NCBI GenBank assembly: GCA_036172665.1 | Contig: CM069871.1 | Location: forward strand, 56,604,713 to 56,668,712 | Origin: Prosopocoilus inquinatus | Taxonomy: Eukaryota; Arthropoda; Insecta; Coleoptera; Lucanidae | Direction of reading: 5' to 3' | DNA: 64,000 bases | Shown: positions 46,264 to 55,951 of the stretch, piece by piece | How the letters are laid out: the number at the start of each line of letters is the position of its first letter | How positions within the stretch are numbered: position 1 is the first letter of the stretch | Notes under the pieces: generated by a model | Seen by the model: only the letters and a program-made list of their open reading frames with translations | Told to the model about the DNA's origin: nothing | Databases searched by the model: none | Translations under genes and position numbers: made by a program

Positions 46264-46328
46264 CTCGAGCTACGTTTCTGCTGAAGAAGCCCCAAATAGG
46301 GCTGAAATAGCTGTAAAGAGGCTGGTCG
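46264..46328 (+). ncRNA. Hammerhead ribozyme motif, stem I and III damaged
   Basis: TCGAGC and CTACG lead into TTTCTG, CTGAAGA, AGCCC/CAAATA/GGGCT (perfect stem II) and GAAA, then TAGCTGTA, where a C-to-T change breaks stem III, and AAGAG, where the first stem I pair is lost. The core boxes are intact. Confidence 0.5.
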
Positions 46329-46480
46329 AAGGATTCACTGCAATCAAAAACGATTTGCAACAAAATTGACCGCCCTGCGGGATGACTTATTATGTAGCAA
46401 ACTGGCTTCAATTTGTCATTCCCTACCCAATGTTAGGTCAAAAAGCGATCGTAGGATCTCGATGTTTAAGCTATTCATTA

Positions 46481-47132
46481 TATGAATAATTAATTTGTGG
46501 AGAAGTTATATGCAGGCGGTGTTTCTTTTTGATTTCGCATACATTCCTTCCTTCATCGATTTGGGTAGATACACGTGCGTGAGTTATTCTGCAGTCAATT
46601 TTGAAGTCGATCTTTTACTGCATTCATCTTTGTTTACATTAGCCCTATGACTCACCTGTATCCTTTCGTAATATTATTACTTTTAACCTCGCGATAATGA
46701 ATTCAAAGAAAAATAATAAATCAACTTTGTAAAAAGACAGTAGCATACTTTTACAGCATTTTATAATTTAAGAGGATGTTGCAATTTAGTATTCGTAACT
46801 TAAAAATACCGTTACAATTATGATTGTTATTAATGTCAGATCTGAAGTCTATTTCGCGAAGGAGGAATTGAAAACGAACAGAAACTCATTCGTAACGCCG
46901 CTACAGTGATTAAAAATAATGAAATGCCAAAAACGCTCGAGAAAATATCGCTTGACGAGCTGAAAAATGCCCAGAACTTGCCAGGAGATCATTTTAAATA
47001 CCTGAACGTTAAATTTATCACTTCTCTACTTATTTAATTTTTTTACATTTCACAGTTTACTTATATACATTTTTATTCAAAACAATAATAACTTACAATT
47101 TGAGAACAACCAATTTATTAAAATTTTTTTTT
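46481..47132. other. Unassigned AT-rich sequence
   Basis: Nothing recognised. Confidence 0.4.
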
Positions 47133-47215
47133 TATTATGTAGCAAATCCGCTTCGATTTCTTATCCCACTGCAATGTCAGGTCAAAAAGCGATCATAAGA
47201 TGTCGCTGTTTTATC
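47133..47215 (+). mobile_element. Hammerhead-element fragment (3' end only)
   Basis: Contains TTATTATGTAGCAAATCCGC, CCCACTGCAATGTCAGGTCA and GATGTCGCTGTTTTATCTAT, the terminal segment of the 54874-55402 element. Similarity stops right after TTTTATCTATT, near the same 3' end as that element. Confidence 0.7.
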
Positions 47216-49223
47216 TATTAACCAATATGTCGTTACAATGTTTGATATCAAAACATAAAAGTATTAGAATTGGTTCTATCTATTCTTCCGAGCAACTTAA
47301 CATTTTTTTAAATTTTTAAAATAACCGTGTTTCACTGAATTGAAGTTTAAAATATAAATGTAAAGTTAAGAATGTATGTGCTTACATTATTACCAAATAG
47401 TTGCATATGTTGGAATGAATAATTCTTCAGGAAGCTGCATGTTGTCACAGAACTGTGTTGTGGAAACAGTTTGGCCAACAGAATAAAACGTATTTGATTG
47501 ACGTTTACATGTTATTCTTGCCTAGGAGCGTCTGTTATGCAGACTGATTTATAGCCATGCTTATTGAACACATCAATATACAATACATCATGAAAAGAGA
47601 AGTTTTTGTTTGTTTTTATAAATCCAGTTTCAGGATATTCTACAAATTTCTGTTTCGTTATGGATTCGGTGAAATATGCTAAGAAAGAAATTACACGAAA
47701 TTTTTTTATTCATCTTTCACATAATTATCTTTTTAGGAATAGTAATGATTTCAAATCAAAGACGACCAAAACCAGGTTGGTTTTCTAAAGGTTAAAAATA
47801 CATTCAACGTCTTTTGTTTACATTTTATTTTATATGCTTTTTAAGAAACCATTCTGAATTTTATCTTAAGCAACGTAATGTAAGTGTACGTACAAGTTAC
47901 TACATCTTAAATTCTCAAGGTTTGAAAAATCAATGTTCCTTATTCCTCGTGACTAATTGAAGTACAAGAAAGCTTCTTGAGCTACCGATACACTCCAGTT
48001 AAGTTATGTGGAAACTGCTCGGAACTTTCGAATTGCTCCTGTTTCCTGTTCCGTGTTTTCCCATGTCGTTTCCAAGACAGAAACTTCGGATTTGAACTAT
48101 CTTTTTGCGCCTGTGGTATTCCGTAGTTAGTTGTACTGTCAATATATACCTGCATAGCAGGAACTCAATTAACTAAGCAAACTAAAAGTTCCTCGAGAAC
48201 ACGAGCTTAGTCTACAAAGTATATAGTCGGAAGGTTTTCAGCCGATGATGGGTCGAGAACTAATTGAAAACGTGTTGTCTGCGTATTTTTAAACTAAATT
48301 AATTCCGTGCTTGAAAGTGATTTTGATCTACATTGTAAATACGAAAGTGGTCGTCGTAAATCAAATAGGATTCTGAAATTGAGAAAGACATATTAAATTA
48401 AACATACAACGTCTTCTAAATGTATTTAAATCGAAATTGGACGAAGGATGTGACTTTTAACAGTACTTGAAAAAGAAGGACTGAATCCCTAATTTAAATT
48501 TTAATTACTGTTTTATATTCGTAACATATTTTTTAAGTAAAACCCCTTTCATTTAAGTTCTTGTAAACGCTTTTTTAAATTTCGGCCTTAAAGGTATGAA
48601 TTTGCATTAAAAGAAAAACTAGTGATCTGAGGAGGAAATCTTTTACCTGCAGCTTTAAATGCATTTAAGAGAGACCATATACATAAATTTAATGAATTCC
48701 AGCATTTTTTAAATTGTTAATTTGTGTTTATACTTTGCAATAATACATCCAATTCATTTCCTACAAAATTCGTTTACTTGGACGTAAACGTGAAATAATT
48801 TTATGGCCAAGACAAATACCGTTTCCATTAGTACGTGATGTCACTTTTAAATCGAAACGTTCGTGCTGAATTCAATTCTAAACTTCCTTGGATCAGTTAT
48901 GTTATGACATTTTTTGTCGGCAATCAGCCGGCGACTTTAGCACGGCTTTCAATAAAGCAGGCAGGCTCCAAGAAAAACCAACAAATGTTAATTTTTTTTT
49001 CATGAAACAAAAAACCTGCGTTTCTTATATCGGCGTTGTCGGCCCAAGAGTCTGGGCTGGTCATATTAAAAAAAAAGTTATAAAAATTAAACATAGCCTA
49101 TTGACCTATATCGTACACAATCATACTAATGGAATGACACAATAAATTATACTAATCTACTTCTTTATTTTGCGATGTAACAGTAACGCACCTTCACTAA
49201 TTAATGTTCCTGTCCGAAAACTA
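47216..49223. other. Unassigned AT-rich sequence
   Basis: No gene was supported. The 85-codon frame at 48888-49145 has no recognisable motif. Confidence 0.4.
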
Positions 49224-49227
49224 ATTA

Positions 49228-49533
49228 CTAGGCCTGGGCGCATTTTAGGCGGAAGGTTTCGTTGAATGTACGAGGAACTACTAATATGCTGAAGCGATCA
49301 TAGTCGGAAAAAGTTCTAATCTTTAACGCGTCTGCCCTGTAAAAACAAAACAATAAACCAGTCGAAGCCCGAGAAGACTATGCGGCACGCAGTAACCACT
49401 ACAGTTCTGGTCGACTGGATATAAAAACTTGTTTACATAATCGAGTCATTCCGAAATGAACTGGCATTCCTTTTACGGTAACGGTGCTAAAATTGATATG
49501 AATTAAATTATTATGCCAGTTTTTTCAAGCTAC
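49228..49533 (+). repeat. ~305-bp direct repeat, left copy
   Basis: Starts TACTAGGCCTGGGCGCATTT, contains GTCGACTGGATATAAAAACT, and ends CAAGCTAC. It is ~88% like 50338-50643 by eye, in the same orientation, with one 5-bp length difference (the ACTAC segment). A central ATATAAAA could be a promoter. The ends are not TG...CA. Confidence 0.85.
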
Positions 49534-50337
49534 TAACAATGGTTGCGACGAATATGCCAGATACACATATTTACAGCTGAATAAAAAAATGGAAATATCA
49601 AAAAAATGTACACGATTTTCTTAGTTTTTTCATGTTAAAATGATTTATTAGTACACATTGAAATCACAAATTTTGACGTCACCATTGGGCGGCGCTTGTC
49701 ATGCTGCGGCTCTGCAGCAACGTTGCCAACCGTATGATTATTTTAGCAGTTGTACCATTTCATCTTCAGAATCGTACGTATGCTTGCGGTGGATTTTGGA
49801 ATTTGAAAACGAAGATGAAATTTCTCTTCCTTTTATTTATTCGTGCACGACAAAACTCAAAAAGTGCGGATATAAAAATTCTCAAGATGGTAATTAACAG
49901 CGAACACTCAAAATGAAACTGAAAAATGAAGAAAGACAAGAAGAAAAAAAAACAAGAGACAATCGAAACAGTTTGCGAGAAAAAGATGCAAGAAAAGGAG
50001 GTACACGTTTAGAAACAAGAAAAAAAAAAGAACTTTTTAACAATCGAGAAATATCAAGCGCAAAACGGGGAAAAGTAAGATTCGCAAAGAAATTATAATT
50101 ACTTAATTTATGAAAAATGGTAAACAACGGAAAATAAAGCAAATTAAGAACCTTTCAACAGTCGAGGAAAACTAAAATAAAGATTCCTAATGGCAATTAT
50201 CACAAATTTCGTTTTTAATTGCAGTGGATCCCTCCATCATCTTCTGTACAGCCTACTTGGAACCTCGTCAGTAGAAGGTCAGGTCAGGTAAAAAAACGAT
50301 CGCAGGATGTCGTTACTCAAACTTTTCACGACAATTA
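49534..50337 (-). repeat. 0.8-kb dispersed repeat R2, copy 2
   Basis: Matches 24099-24890 from TAACAATGG to CAATTATT and lies precisely between the two ~305-bp direct repeats. The 71-codon plus-strand frame (49701-49916) is kept with a few substitutions. The right end holds an inverted hammerhead relic (minus strand, about 50290-50239): CTGACGA is intact but the GAAA box is deleted. Confidence 0.82.
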
Positions 50338-50643
50338 TTACCAGGCCTAGGCGCATTTTAGGCGGAAGGTTTCGTTAAATATACGAGGAACTACTAATAT
50401 GCTGATGCTGTCATGGTCGGAAAAAGTTCTAATCTTTAACGCGTTTGCTCTGTAAAAACAAAACAATAAACCAGTCGATACCCGAGAAGACTATGCGGCA
50501 CGCAGTAACCGTTCTGGTCGACTGGATATAAAAACTTGTTTACCTAATCGATTCATTTCGAAATGAACTCGCATTCTTTTTGCAGTGACGGCGCTATAAT
50601 TGATATGAATTTAACGTATTATGCCAGTCTTTTTAATAGCTAC
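50338..50643 (+). repeat. ~305-bp direct repeat, right copy
   Basis: Collinear with 49228-49533, starting TACCAGGCCTAGGCGCATTT and ending AATAGCTAC. With the left copy it brackets the R2 repeat, like LTRs or a duplication around an insertion. Confidence 0.85.
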
Positions 50644-51807
50644 ATTAAAGAATTATAATGTTTTCGTAATTATTAATTTGAAAGAAACTATAAAGGCAAT
50701 TATGTTACACACGTAATTTACATGAAACGGTTGTTTCTGATGCAATGAGCACGAGGGTGAGAGTGCCTCGGGCATAAAAGCCGTTCAGCGGCGACGTTGA
50801 AATCTACGCTTCTGCTTTGTTTATCTTTATACTGGTTTTTACCAGATATCCTAGGAATGTCCGACCCTTACTAATTACTTTGGAATGTAGTGTCACTATA
50901 GAAATATGTATTTGTATAAAAGTAAAATAAATAAATGAAGTCATTTTAAAATTAAACTTCAAGTTAGTGTAGATTAGAATTATGTAAATCAGGATCAATT
51001 GAGTGCATACTGCAAAACCCTTACACAGCGAAAGGCGACAGTGGGTCACCACAACGACAAGCGTTGCTTGCGCGGTTAATTCTGCATTGCGTAAGAACGC
51101 AACGCGACGAATTATAAACGTGTCATGTTTACATGGTCCAATTATGAATTACGATTGAAGCAATTAACGTTTAAATCATGTCACATAAATTAGATTTGGT
51201 AATGCTGATCAATTTATCCTTGGACCTGAACCTTCTACCTCCGAAGTACAGAACCGACGGTGACGTAAAACTCAGACCGCGTATAAATAAGGTTGTAAGA
51301 ACTTTAGTCGAGAGAATTAATTGCATTCCTATTTTATTATTCCATAAAGTAGTACGCGACCTGTTTTTCACGTGATAATAAGTCAAAAGTAAGGCAGCAA
51401 CAAATATAAAACGCAGATGGTACAGACATTGCAAAAGTGTGGAGATATTTCAGCGACATCTTAAAATGCAAATAAGAACAAACAGACAGGAGAAATGATA
51501 TCTCTACTGAAAGGGGGAAAACCCCAGGAGAACGGAATTGTGTCAGATACCTATAAGCAAGAATGGAGGATGAGAACTCTGTGGTTTCAAGGCTGATATC
51601 TTAACTTTTTTAGATTTCGAGGAATTTAATGAAGATATGTCCATAATGAGCCTGAGTATGTTATGATAATGAGTTTGTGGTATGTTGTGGTAAAAGGAGA
51701 TATGATAACTTTATTTCCGTCCCAAACATTAGTTTAAGAGGTACTGATATGTCTTCATGGTCCTAAAAGAACTGTCTTGTAAAATTCGCTTCAAGTGATA
51801 CAGAACT
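50644..51807. other. Unassigned sequence; possible TATA element
   Basis: GGGCATAAAAGCC near 50771 resembles a TATA box, but no initiator lies ~30 bp downstream. The open frames at 51171-51434 on both strands lack motifs. Confidence 0.35.
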
Positions 51808-53605
51808 ATAATAATAATAATAATAATAATAATAATTTTATTGCCAGAAGATTATAAATAATGTCAGCAGTTGTCAGATTGATTACATAAAAGTAAAAGA
51901 AGAGTATAGTACTAAATTCGAACAGAATTTGTCAAGTTTAAGATAAAAATAGAACTTTAAAAGTTAATAATAAACAGATATTACAGAGAGGACTATGCAC
52001 TACGACAAAACAATAACAAGAGACAAAAGATGGAAGATCACCTAATGCTTTAATTCCGAGTAAAATATTCCTCAATCGTGTAGTACGGGTTTTTTAAAAA
52101 GTGGTCTTTAATTTGTTCCTTGAAGTTTTTGAAATGTTTTAATAGCCTTACATTTATAGGGAGGTGATTGTAAAGTTTTAAAGTCAAATAAAACATACTG
52201 TTATGAAACTTTGACGTACGGTGTTGGGGTAAATAAAGATAGTGTTTATCTTGGGAACGAGTGTTACGGTTACGTATCTCCGATTCTTTGGTTAGCAAAG
52301 ATTCATTTCGTTTTTTATATAGCAAGGAGTTGTAAATAAACAAGGACGGGAGAGTGAGAATCCTTAATTCTTTAAAAAAATTTCTGCAACTAGTTCGTGC
52401 ACTTACATTCATGATTGCTCTAATAATGCGTTTTTGAATTTTAAATACAGACCGTGCAGAGGAGGAGTTCCCCCAACAAAGAATGCCATACTCTAACTTC
52501 GACTGTACACAACCAAAATAATACAGTCTCATTATTTCAATCGATAGACTTCCGCTCAACTTCCTTAATGTGTAGCACGCAGTATTTAACGATTTTTCTA
52601 AGATGAGGCAATGGTTACTCCATGTTAGGCCGGAATCAAAGGTAAGTCCTAGAAATTTTACAGTTTTTTCAACAGGAATTTCAAATTCCATATCAGTTAA
52701 CTTGGAAATTAAGAAAGTGATGGTATTGTGATTGAAAATATTATAGGGAACTAAAACAGTTTTACTCACATTTAGTGATAGATTGTTTCGGCAGCACCAC
52801 TCTGTCATGTTCGTAAACAATAAACTAAGTCGTTCTGAAAGTTGTTCGTCAGATTTATAATGTAAAATTGAGGAAGTATCATCTGCGAAATGAATAACAT
52901 CACCTAATTGTAAGAACGTGGTTAGATCATTCAAATATATGATAAAAAGTAATGGCCCGAGTATACTGCCCTGAGGAACCCCGTGATGTACTTCAGTTAC
53001 TCTCGACTTTGCACCCAGCCAAGAGACAATCTGGAAACGGTTTTTTAAAAAACTAGCGATCCAGTTAAGGGTGGGGCCGCGCACACCATATTGGTATAAT
53101 TTGTGCAGAAGTGTGTCGTGATGCACTGTGTCAAAAGCCTTGGTAAGATCAAAATATATTCCAACCGTCTTTTCTCTGAGTTCGATATTTCGCAAAATAA
53201 CGTTGTATGCTAAACATAGCGCATCATTAGACGAGAGACCCTTTCTAAAGCCGAACTGGTTATTATTTATGATGGTATTTGCATCAAAGAAGTTAATTAA
53301 TCTCGCCAACATAGCTTTTTCAAAAACTTTTGAAAAGATGGACAAGATAGAGATAGGTCTATAATTTCTTATATCTGTTTTTTTACCTTTCTTATATACA
53401 GGAATTATTTTAGCCGTTTTTAGGGCTGAAGGAAAGGAACCGTCGTTGAAGGACTGATTAATTAACTTGCAGAGTGGAGCAGCTAAGAACTTAGCCAAAT
53501 ATTTGAGAATAAAGCAAGGGATATCATCAATTCCTGCAGATTTCTTGCAGGAAACAGTAAGGATTATATTATAAATCTCAACTTCAGTGACGGGGAATAG
53601 AAACA
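51808..53605 (-). mobile_element. 5'-truncated non-LTR retrotransposon (LINE) with (ATT)n tail
   Basis: The minus strand shows RT coding sequence, ~200 bp of 3' UTR with an AATAAA signal, and a microsatellite tail of ATT units (AAT on the plus strand, 51808-51836). This tail type is usual for some Jockey/CR1/L2-like elements. The coding similarity begins at about 53603 in the RT N-terminal region, so the endonuclease is missing: a normal 5' truncation. Flanking duplications are not obvious. Confidence 0.88.
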
Positions 53606-53636
53606 TTAAATAATTAAATAAATAAATAGATGACAC
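52050..53636 (-). CDS. LINE reverse transcriptase, intact frame (5'-truncated ORF2)
   Basis: There are 528 codons without a stop; the first ~11 are flanking sequence read in frame. RT motifs in order: IIPVYKKGKK (~78-87), NYRPISILSIFSKVFEK (~91), QFGFRKGLSS (~127), FDLTKAFD (catalytic Asp ~163), GVPQGSILGPLLF (~219), FADDTS (catalytic Asp pair ~252) and FLGLTFDSG (~330). A long C-terminal domain follows, typical of Jockey/CR1-like ORF2, with SKLEYGILCWG and RIIRAIMN. All palm residues are present. The protein lacks its endonuclease, so the copy cannot move alone. The clean frame implies a rather young insertion. Confidence 0.92.
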   Translation of the reverse strand: MSSIYLFNYLMFLFPVTEVEIYNIILTVSCKKSAGIDDIPCFILKYLAKFLAAPLCKLINQSFNDGSFPSALKTAKIIPVYKKGKKTDIRNYRPISILSIFSKVFEKAMLARLINFFDANTIINNNQFGFRKGLSSNDALCLAYNVILRNIELREKTVGIYFDLTKAFDTVHHDTLLHKLYQYGVRGPTLNWIASFLKNRFQIVSWLGAKSRVTEVHHGVPQGSILGPLLFIIYLNDLTTFLQLGDVIHFADDTSSILHYKSDEQLSERLSLLFTNMTEWCCRNNLSLNVSKTVLVPYNIFNHNTITFLISKLTDMEFEIPVEKTVKFLGLTFDSGLTWSNHCLILEKSLNTACYTLRKLSGSLSIEIMRLYYFGCVQSKLEYGILCWGNSSSARSVFKIQKRIIRAIMNVSARTSCRNFFKELRILTLPSLFIYNSLLYKKRNESLLTKESEIRNRNTRSQDKHYLYLPQHRTSKFHNSMFYLTLKLYNHLPINVRLLKHFKNFKEQIKDHFLKNPYYTIEEYFTRN

Positions 53637-53639
53637 AGG

Positions 53640-53695
53640 AACAAATGCCGGAGAGGTGGAGTGAGGCGATAATTATACCAGTAGAACAGAATGCT
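53640..53695 (+). pseudogene. Tiny RT relic of another LINE
   Basis: The plus strand reads MPERWSEAIIIPV, the conserved pre-motif (MPxxWxxxxIxPI) of RTE/Jockey-type reverse transcriptases. The similarity ends at once. The intact LINE on the other strand begins just to the left, so it may have inserted into this older element. Confidence 0.4.
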
Positions 53696-53699
53696 AGCC

Positions 53700-54299
53700 A
53701 CCACCGGAACATAGGGTAGGACTGATTACCTGTTTGCAGATAATCTTTTCAGGGAGCAGACGTAACGACGTCGGTCGAACCCATTTGTATTGCTCGGTCT
53801 TTTATAACCAATATGCAACGACGAATGTCCGGGTTCAGTGGAGACGGTCGTCGGGAGAATACTCTTTGCACAGGAATCAGTCGGACGGTTGGTTGGTGGT
53901 AGAAGCACCATCCTCAAGGGATCCAACTGTAACTGACTGGTTACGAAAGGGGGGAGGGGGGTCAAAACGTGTATTCAGATGAAAAAAGAAAATTGACAAG
54001 GAAACATAAGAAAACAGAGTGACTGAATGGAGGGGGGAGATATGATCCAATTCGTACCTAAGATTGTAACAAGGCAAGGAAAAAGAACTTTGACATTGTC
54101 ACATCGCAAACAACTGTAACTTTTCTTTTTGTAACGTAAAATGGTAACATGAACCAGTTCGTTGCGTAGGATCGCGTTTACAAGATGTAAATTGCAACAC
54201 ATTAAATTGATAAACAAATGCTCGACGCTCTACTATCCCACAAATGATTCAATTAGTAGTACTAATAATCAAAACGAATATACAAGTAACAAAATTTAA
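53700..54299. other. Unassigned sequence between LINEs
   Basis: Locally GC-richer (53740-53960), with overlapping open frames on both strands, but no motif was recognised. Confidence 0.4.
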
Positions 54300-54400
54300 T
54301 GATAATATAATTTTATTCGCCCAGTAGATCAACAGGTGTCATTGGACAGGTCAAGCTTATGTATCTAAATTAGACAATAGTTACAAATTATATATGTACA

Positions 54401-54472
54401 TTATCTTACATTAACCTAATCAGGTTACTTTACATTAACCTAATTAGCTTACCTTACATTAACCTAATCAGC
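54401..54472 (+). repeat. Tandem repeat, 24-bp unit, three copies
   Basis: Units start at 54401, 54425 and 54449 and share TTACATTAACCTAAT. They lie at the stop and start of the 3' UTR of the LINE on the minus strand. Confidence 0.9.
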
Positions 54473-54873
54473 CATAGCTTTTACCTATCAGGTACTGTTT
54501 TAGTTTGTCCTTGAAGTGGAGTAATGTCGCACATGCTACTCTCTCTTTGGGGAGTTTATTGTACACTGCAATACACCAGTAATGGGGTGATCTTTCAAAT
54601 AGGAAAGAGTTGTGAGATAGCAGGGATCTCAGGGTTGTGCAATGTCTGGTAGGATATTGGTGATACAAGTTATTCTTTTCAAATTTCTCTACATTTTTCC
54701 TTAGAAATACCACACACTTGTAACTATAAATACCCGTAACGGTGAGTATCCCTTGACTTATAACGGTAGGTATACAGGATTTTCTTTGTGGGATCCGAAA
54801 TATCAGACGCAGAAGCCTCTTTTTAGCAATCAGTACACGGTGTTTCCCTTATATAGTTATTATAGTATTATAG

Positions 54874-54912
54874 CAGGGCTGAAACAGCTGTCCAGAGGCT
54901 GCTCGAGGTTCT
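54874..54912 (+). ncRNA. Partial hammerhead (3' half) at the element's start
   Basis: Begins in the stem II loop: CA, GGGCT, GAAA, CAGCTGTC, then CAGAG, GCT, GCTCGA, identical to the 3' half of 55159-55223. It lacks the CUGAAGA box, so it cannot cleave on its own. Confidence 0.8.
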
Positions 54913-55158
54913 CGCTGCAATCAAAAACGATTTGCACAAAAAAAAAATTTTTCAAAAAACTTTCATTATGCTTTGACAGCAAGCATGGCCGCCTTGCATG
55001 GGGAACTTATTAGGAGCAAATCCCGCTTCAATTTGTCTACCCTACTGCAATGTCAGGTCAAAGAGCGATAGTAAGATGTCGCTATTTTATCTGTTCATCA
55101 CTCTTACATCGCAAATGCGAATAAATTGGGCAAGTCGTTTTTGTTTGCAGCGGGAATG

Positions 55159-55223
55159 TCGAGCTACGTCTCTGCTGAAGAAGCCCCAAGCAGGGCTGAA
55201 ACAGCTGTCCAGAGGCTGCTCGA
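55159..55223 (+). ncRNA. Type I hammerhead ribozyme, complete
   Basis: Stem I outer helix TCGAGC (55159-55164) pairs with GCTCGA (55218-55223). Internal loops TACGT and GCT follow. Stem I inner helix CTCTG (55170-55174) pairs with CAGAG (55210-55214). The core box is CTGAAGA (55175-55181). Stem II is AGCCC/GGGCT with loop CAAGCA. GAAA is at 55198-55201. Stem III runs 55201-55208, with only 1-3 pairs possible in cis and a self-complementary ACAGCTGT. The cleavage base is C55209 in a GUC triplet. Every invariant residue is present. The internal loop in stem I could contact loop II, as in natural fast hammerheads. The short palindromic stem III suggests cleavage as a dimer, as proposed for other minimal animal hammerheads. 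Confidence 0.9.
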
Positions 55224-55951
55224 GGTTCTCGCTGCAATCGAAAACGATTTGCACAAAATTTTTCAAAAAACTTTCATTATGCTTTGACAGCAAGCATGGC
55301 CGCCTTGCATGGGGAACTTATTAGGAGCAAATCCCGCTTCAATTTGTCTACCCTACTGCAATGTCAGGTCAAAAAGCGATAGTAAGATGTCGCTATTTTA
55401 TCTATAGTATTATAGTTATAGGCGATGTGGGGAAATGCAATTGCTTGGTACACCTGGAGCAACCCTGCAGTGTCAAGTACAGTATGCCGTTTCAGGATAG
55501 CATAACATGTTTCGTTGAGTTTGTTGCAGACTTAGTCCACGTGGGTGTGCTACGACAGCCTGGTGTCAATAAAGAGCCCTAATCTAGCCTAAACTCAGCT
55601 GGAGTGTAGATGTCGGGAGATTTGTTTTTATAAAAATATAAGATCTTAGTTTTAATCGCATTCAGAATTAAACTATTTTTATGACACCATTCCGATACCT
55701 GATTGTATGTAACATATCTAAACTCAGCGCCGAGACCGCCATAGAGGTGTCGTCAGCAAAATTGGTAACAAAAGCGTCGGTCACCTGTTCCTACAAGTCG
55801 TTGATGGACATAATGAAAAAGCAGCGGTTCCAGTACCGAGCCCTGAACAACACCATTTTCAACATCGTAATTCTGAGACCGCTCGCCATTACACTCAACA
55901 AATAATCTCCTGCTAGATAGAAATGATATTATGTTGGTGATTCGTTATCAG

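Larger units (their letters stand above)
46055..46480. mobile_element. Hammerhead repeat, two copies in inverted orientation
   Basis: A minus-strand copy (46055-46155) faces a plus-strand copy (46258-46480). The plus copy has the same order as the 54874-55402 element: hammerhead, CAATCAAAAACGATTTGCA, a GCATGGGG-like segment, GCTTCAATTTGTC, then AGGTCAAAAAGCGATCGTAG. The two facing hammerheads make ~100-bp inverted arms. Neither ribozyme is fully intact. Confidence 0.75.
54874..55402 (+). mobile_element. Hammerhead-ribozyme retroelement, 529 bp, ~1.7 tandem monomers
   Basis: Two head-to-tail monomers are present: hammerhead cleavage points fall after 54892 and after 55209, giving a 317-nt unit. 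The first hammerhead is cut off in the stem II loop; the second is complete. The element is flanked by an exact 13-bp duplication TATAGTATTATAG (54861-54873 and 55403-55415). Removing the element plus one duplication (542 bp, not a multiple of 3) makes the RT frame of the surrounding LINE continuous, which supports both boundaries. There is no ORF, so it must be mobilised by another enzyme, perhaps a Penelope-like RT, whose elements are known to carry hammerheads, or a LINE. Its 3' end TTTTATC is shared by the 47133-47215 fragment. It resembles animal retrozymes in size, tandem form and ribozyme. Confidence 0.88.

Noticed and set aside
50771..50802. Second promoter around GGGCATAAAAGCC
   Set aside because: No initiator at the expected distance and no UTR- or exon-like sequence follows.
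53726..54077. Overlapping frames on both strands in a GC-richer patch
   Set aside because: No motif in any frame and no splice or promoter context; composition explains them.
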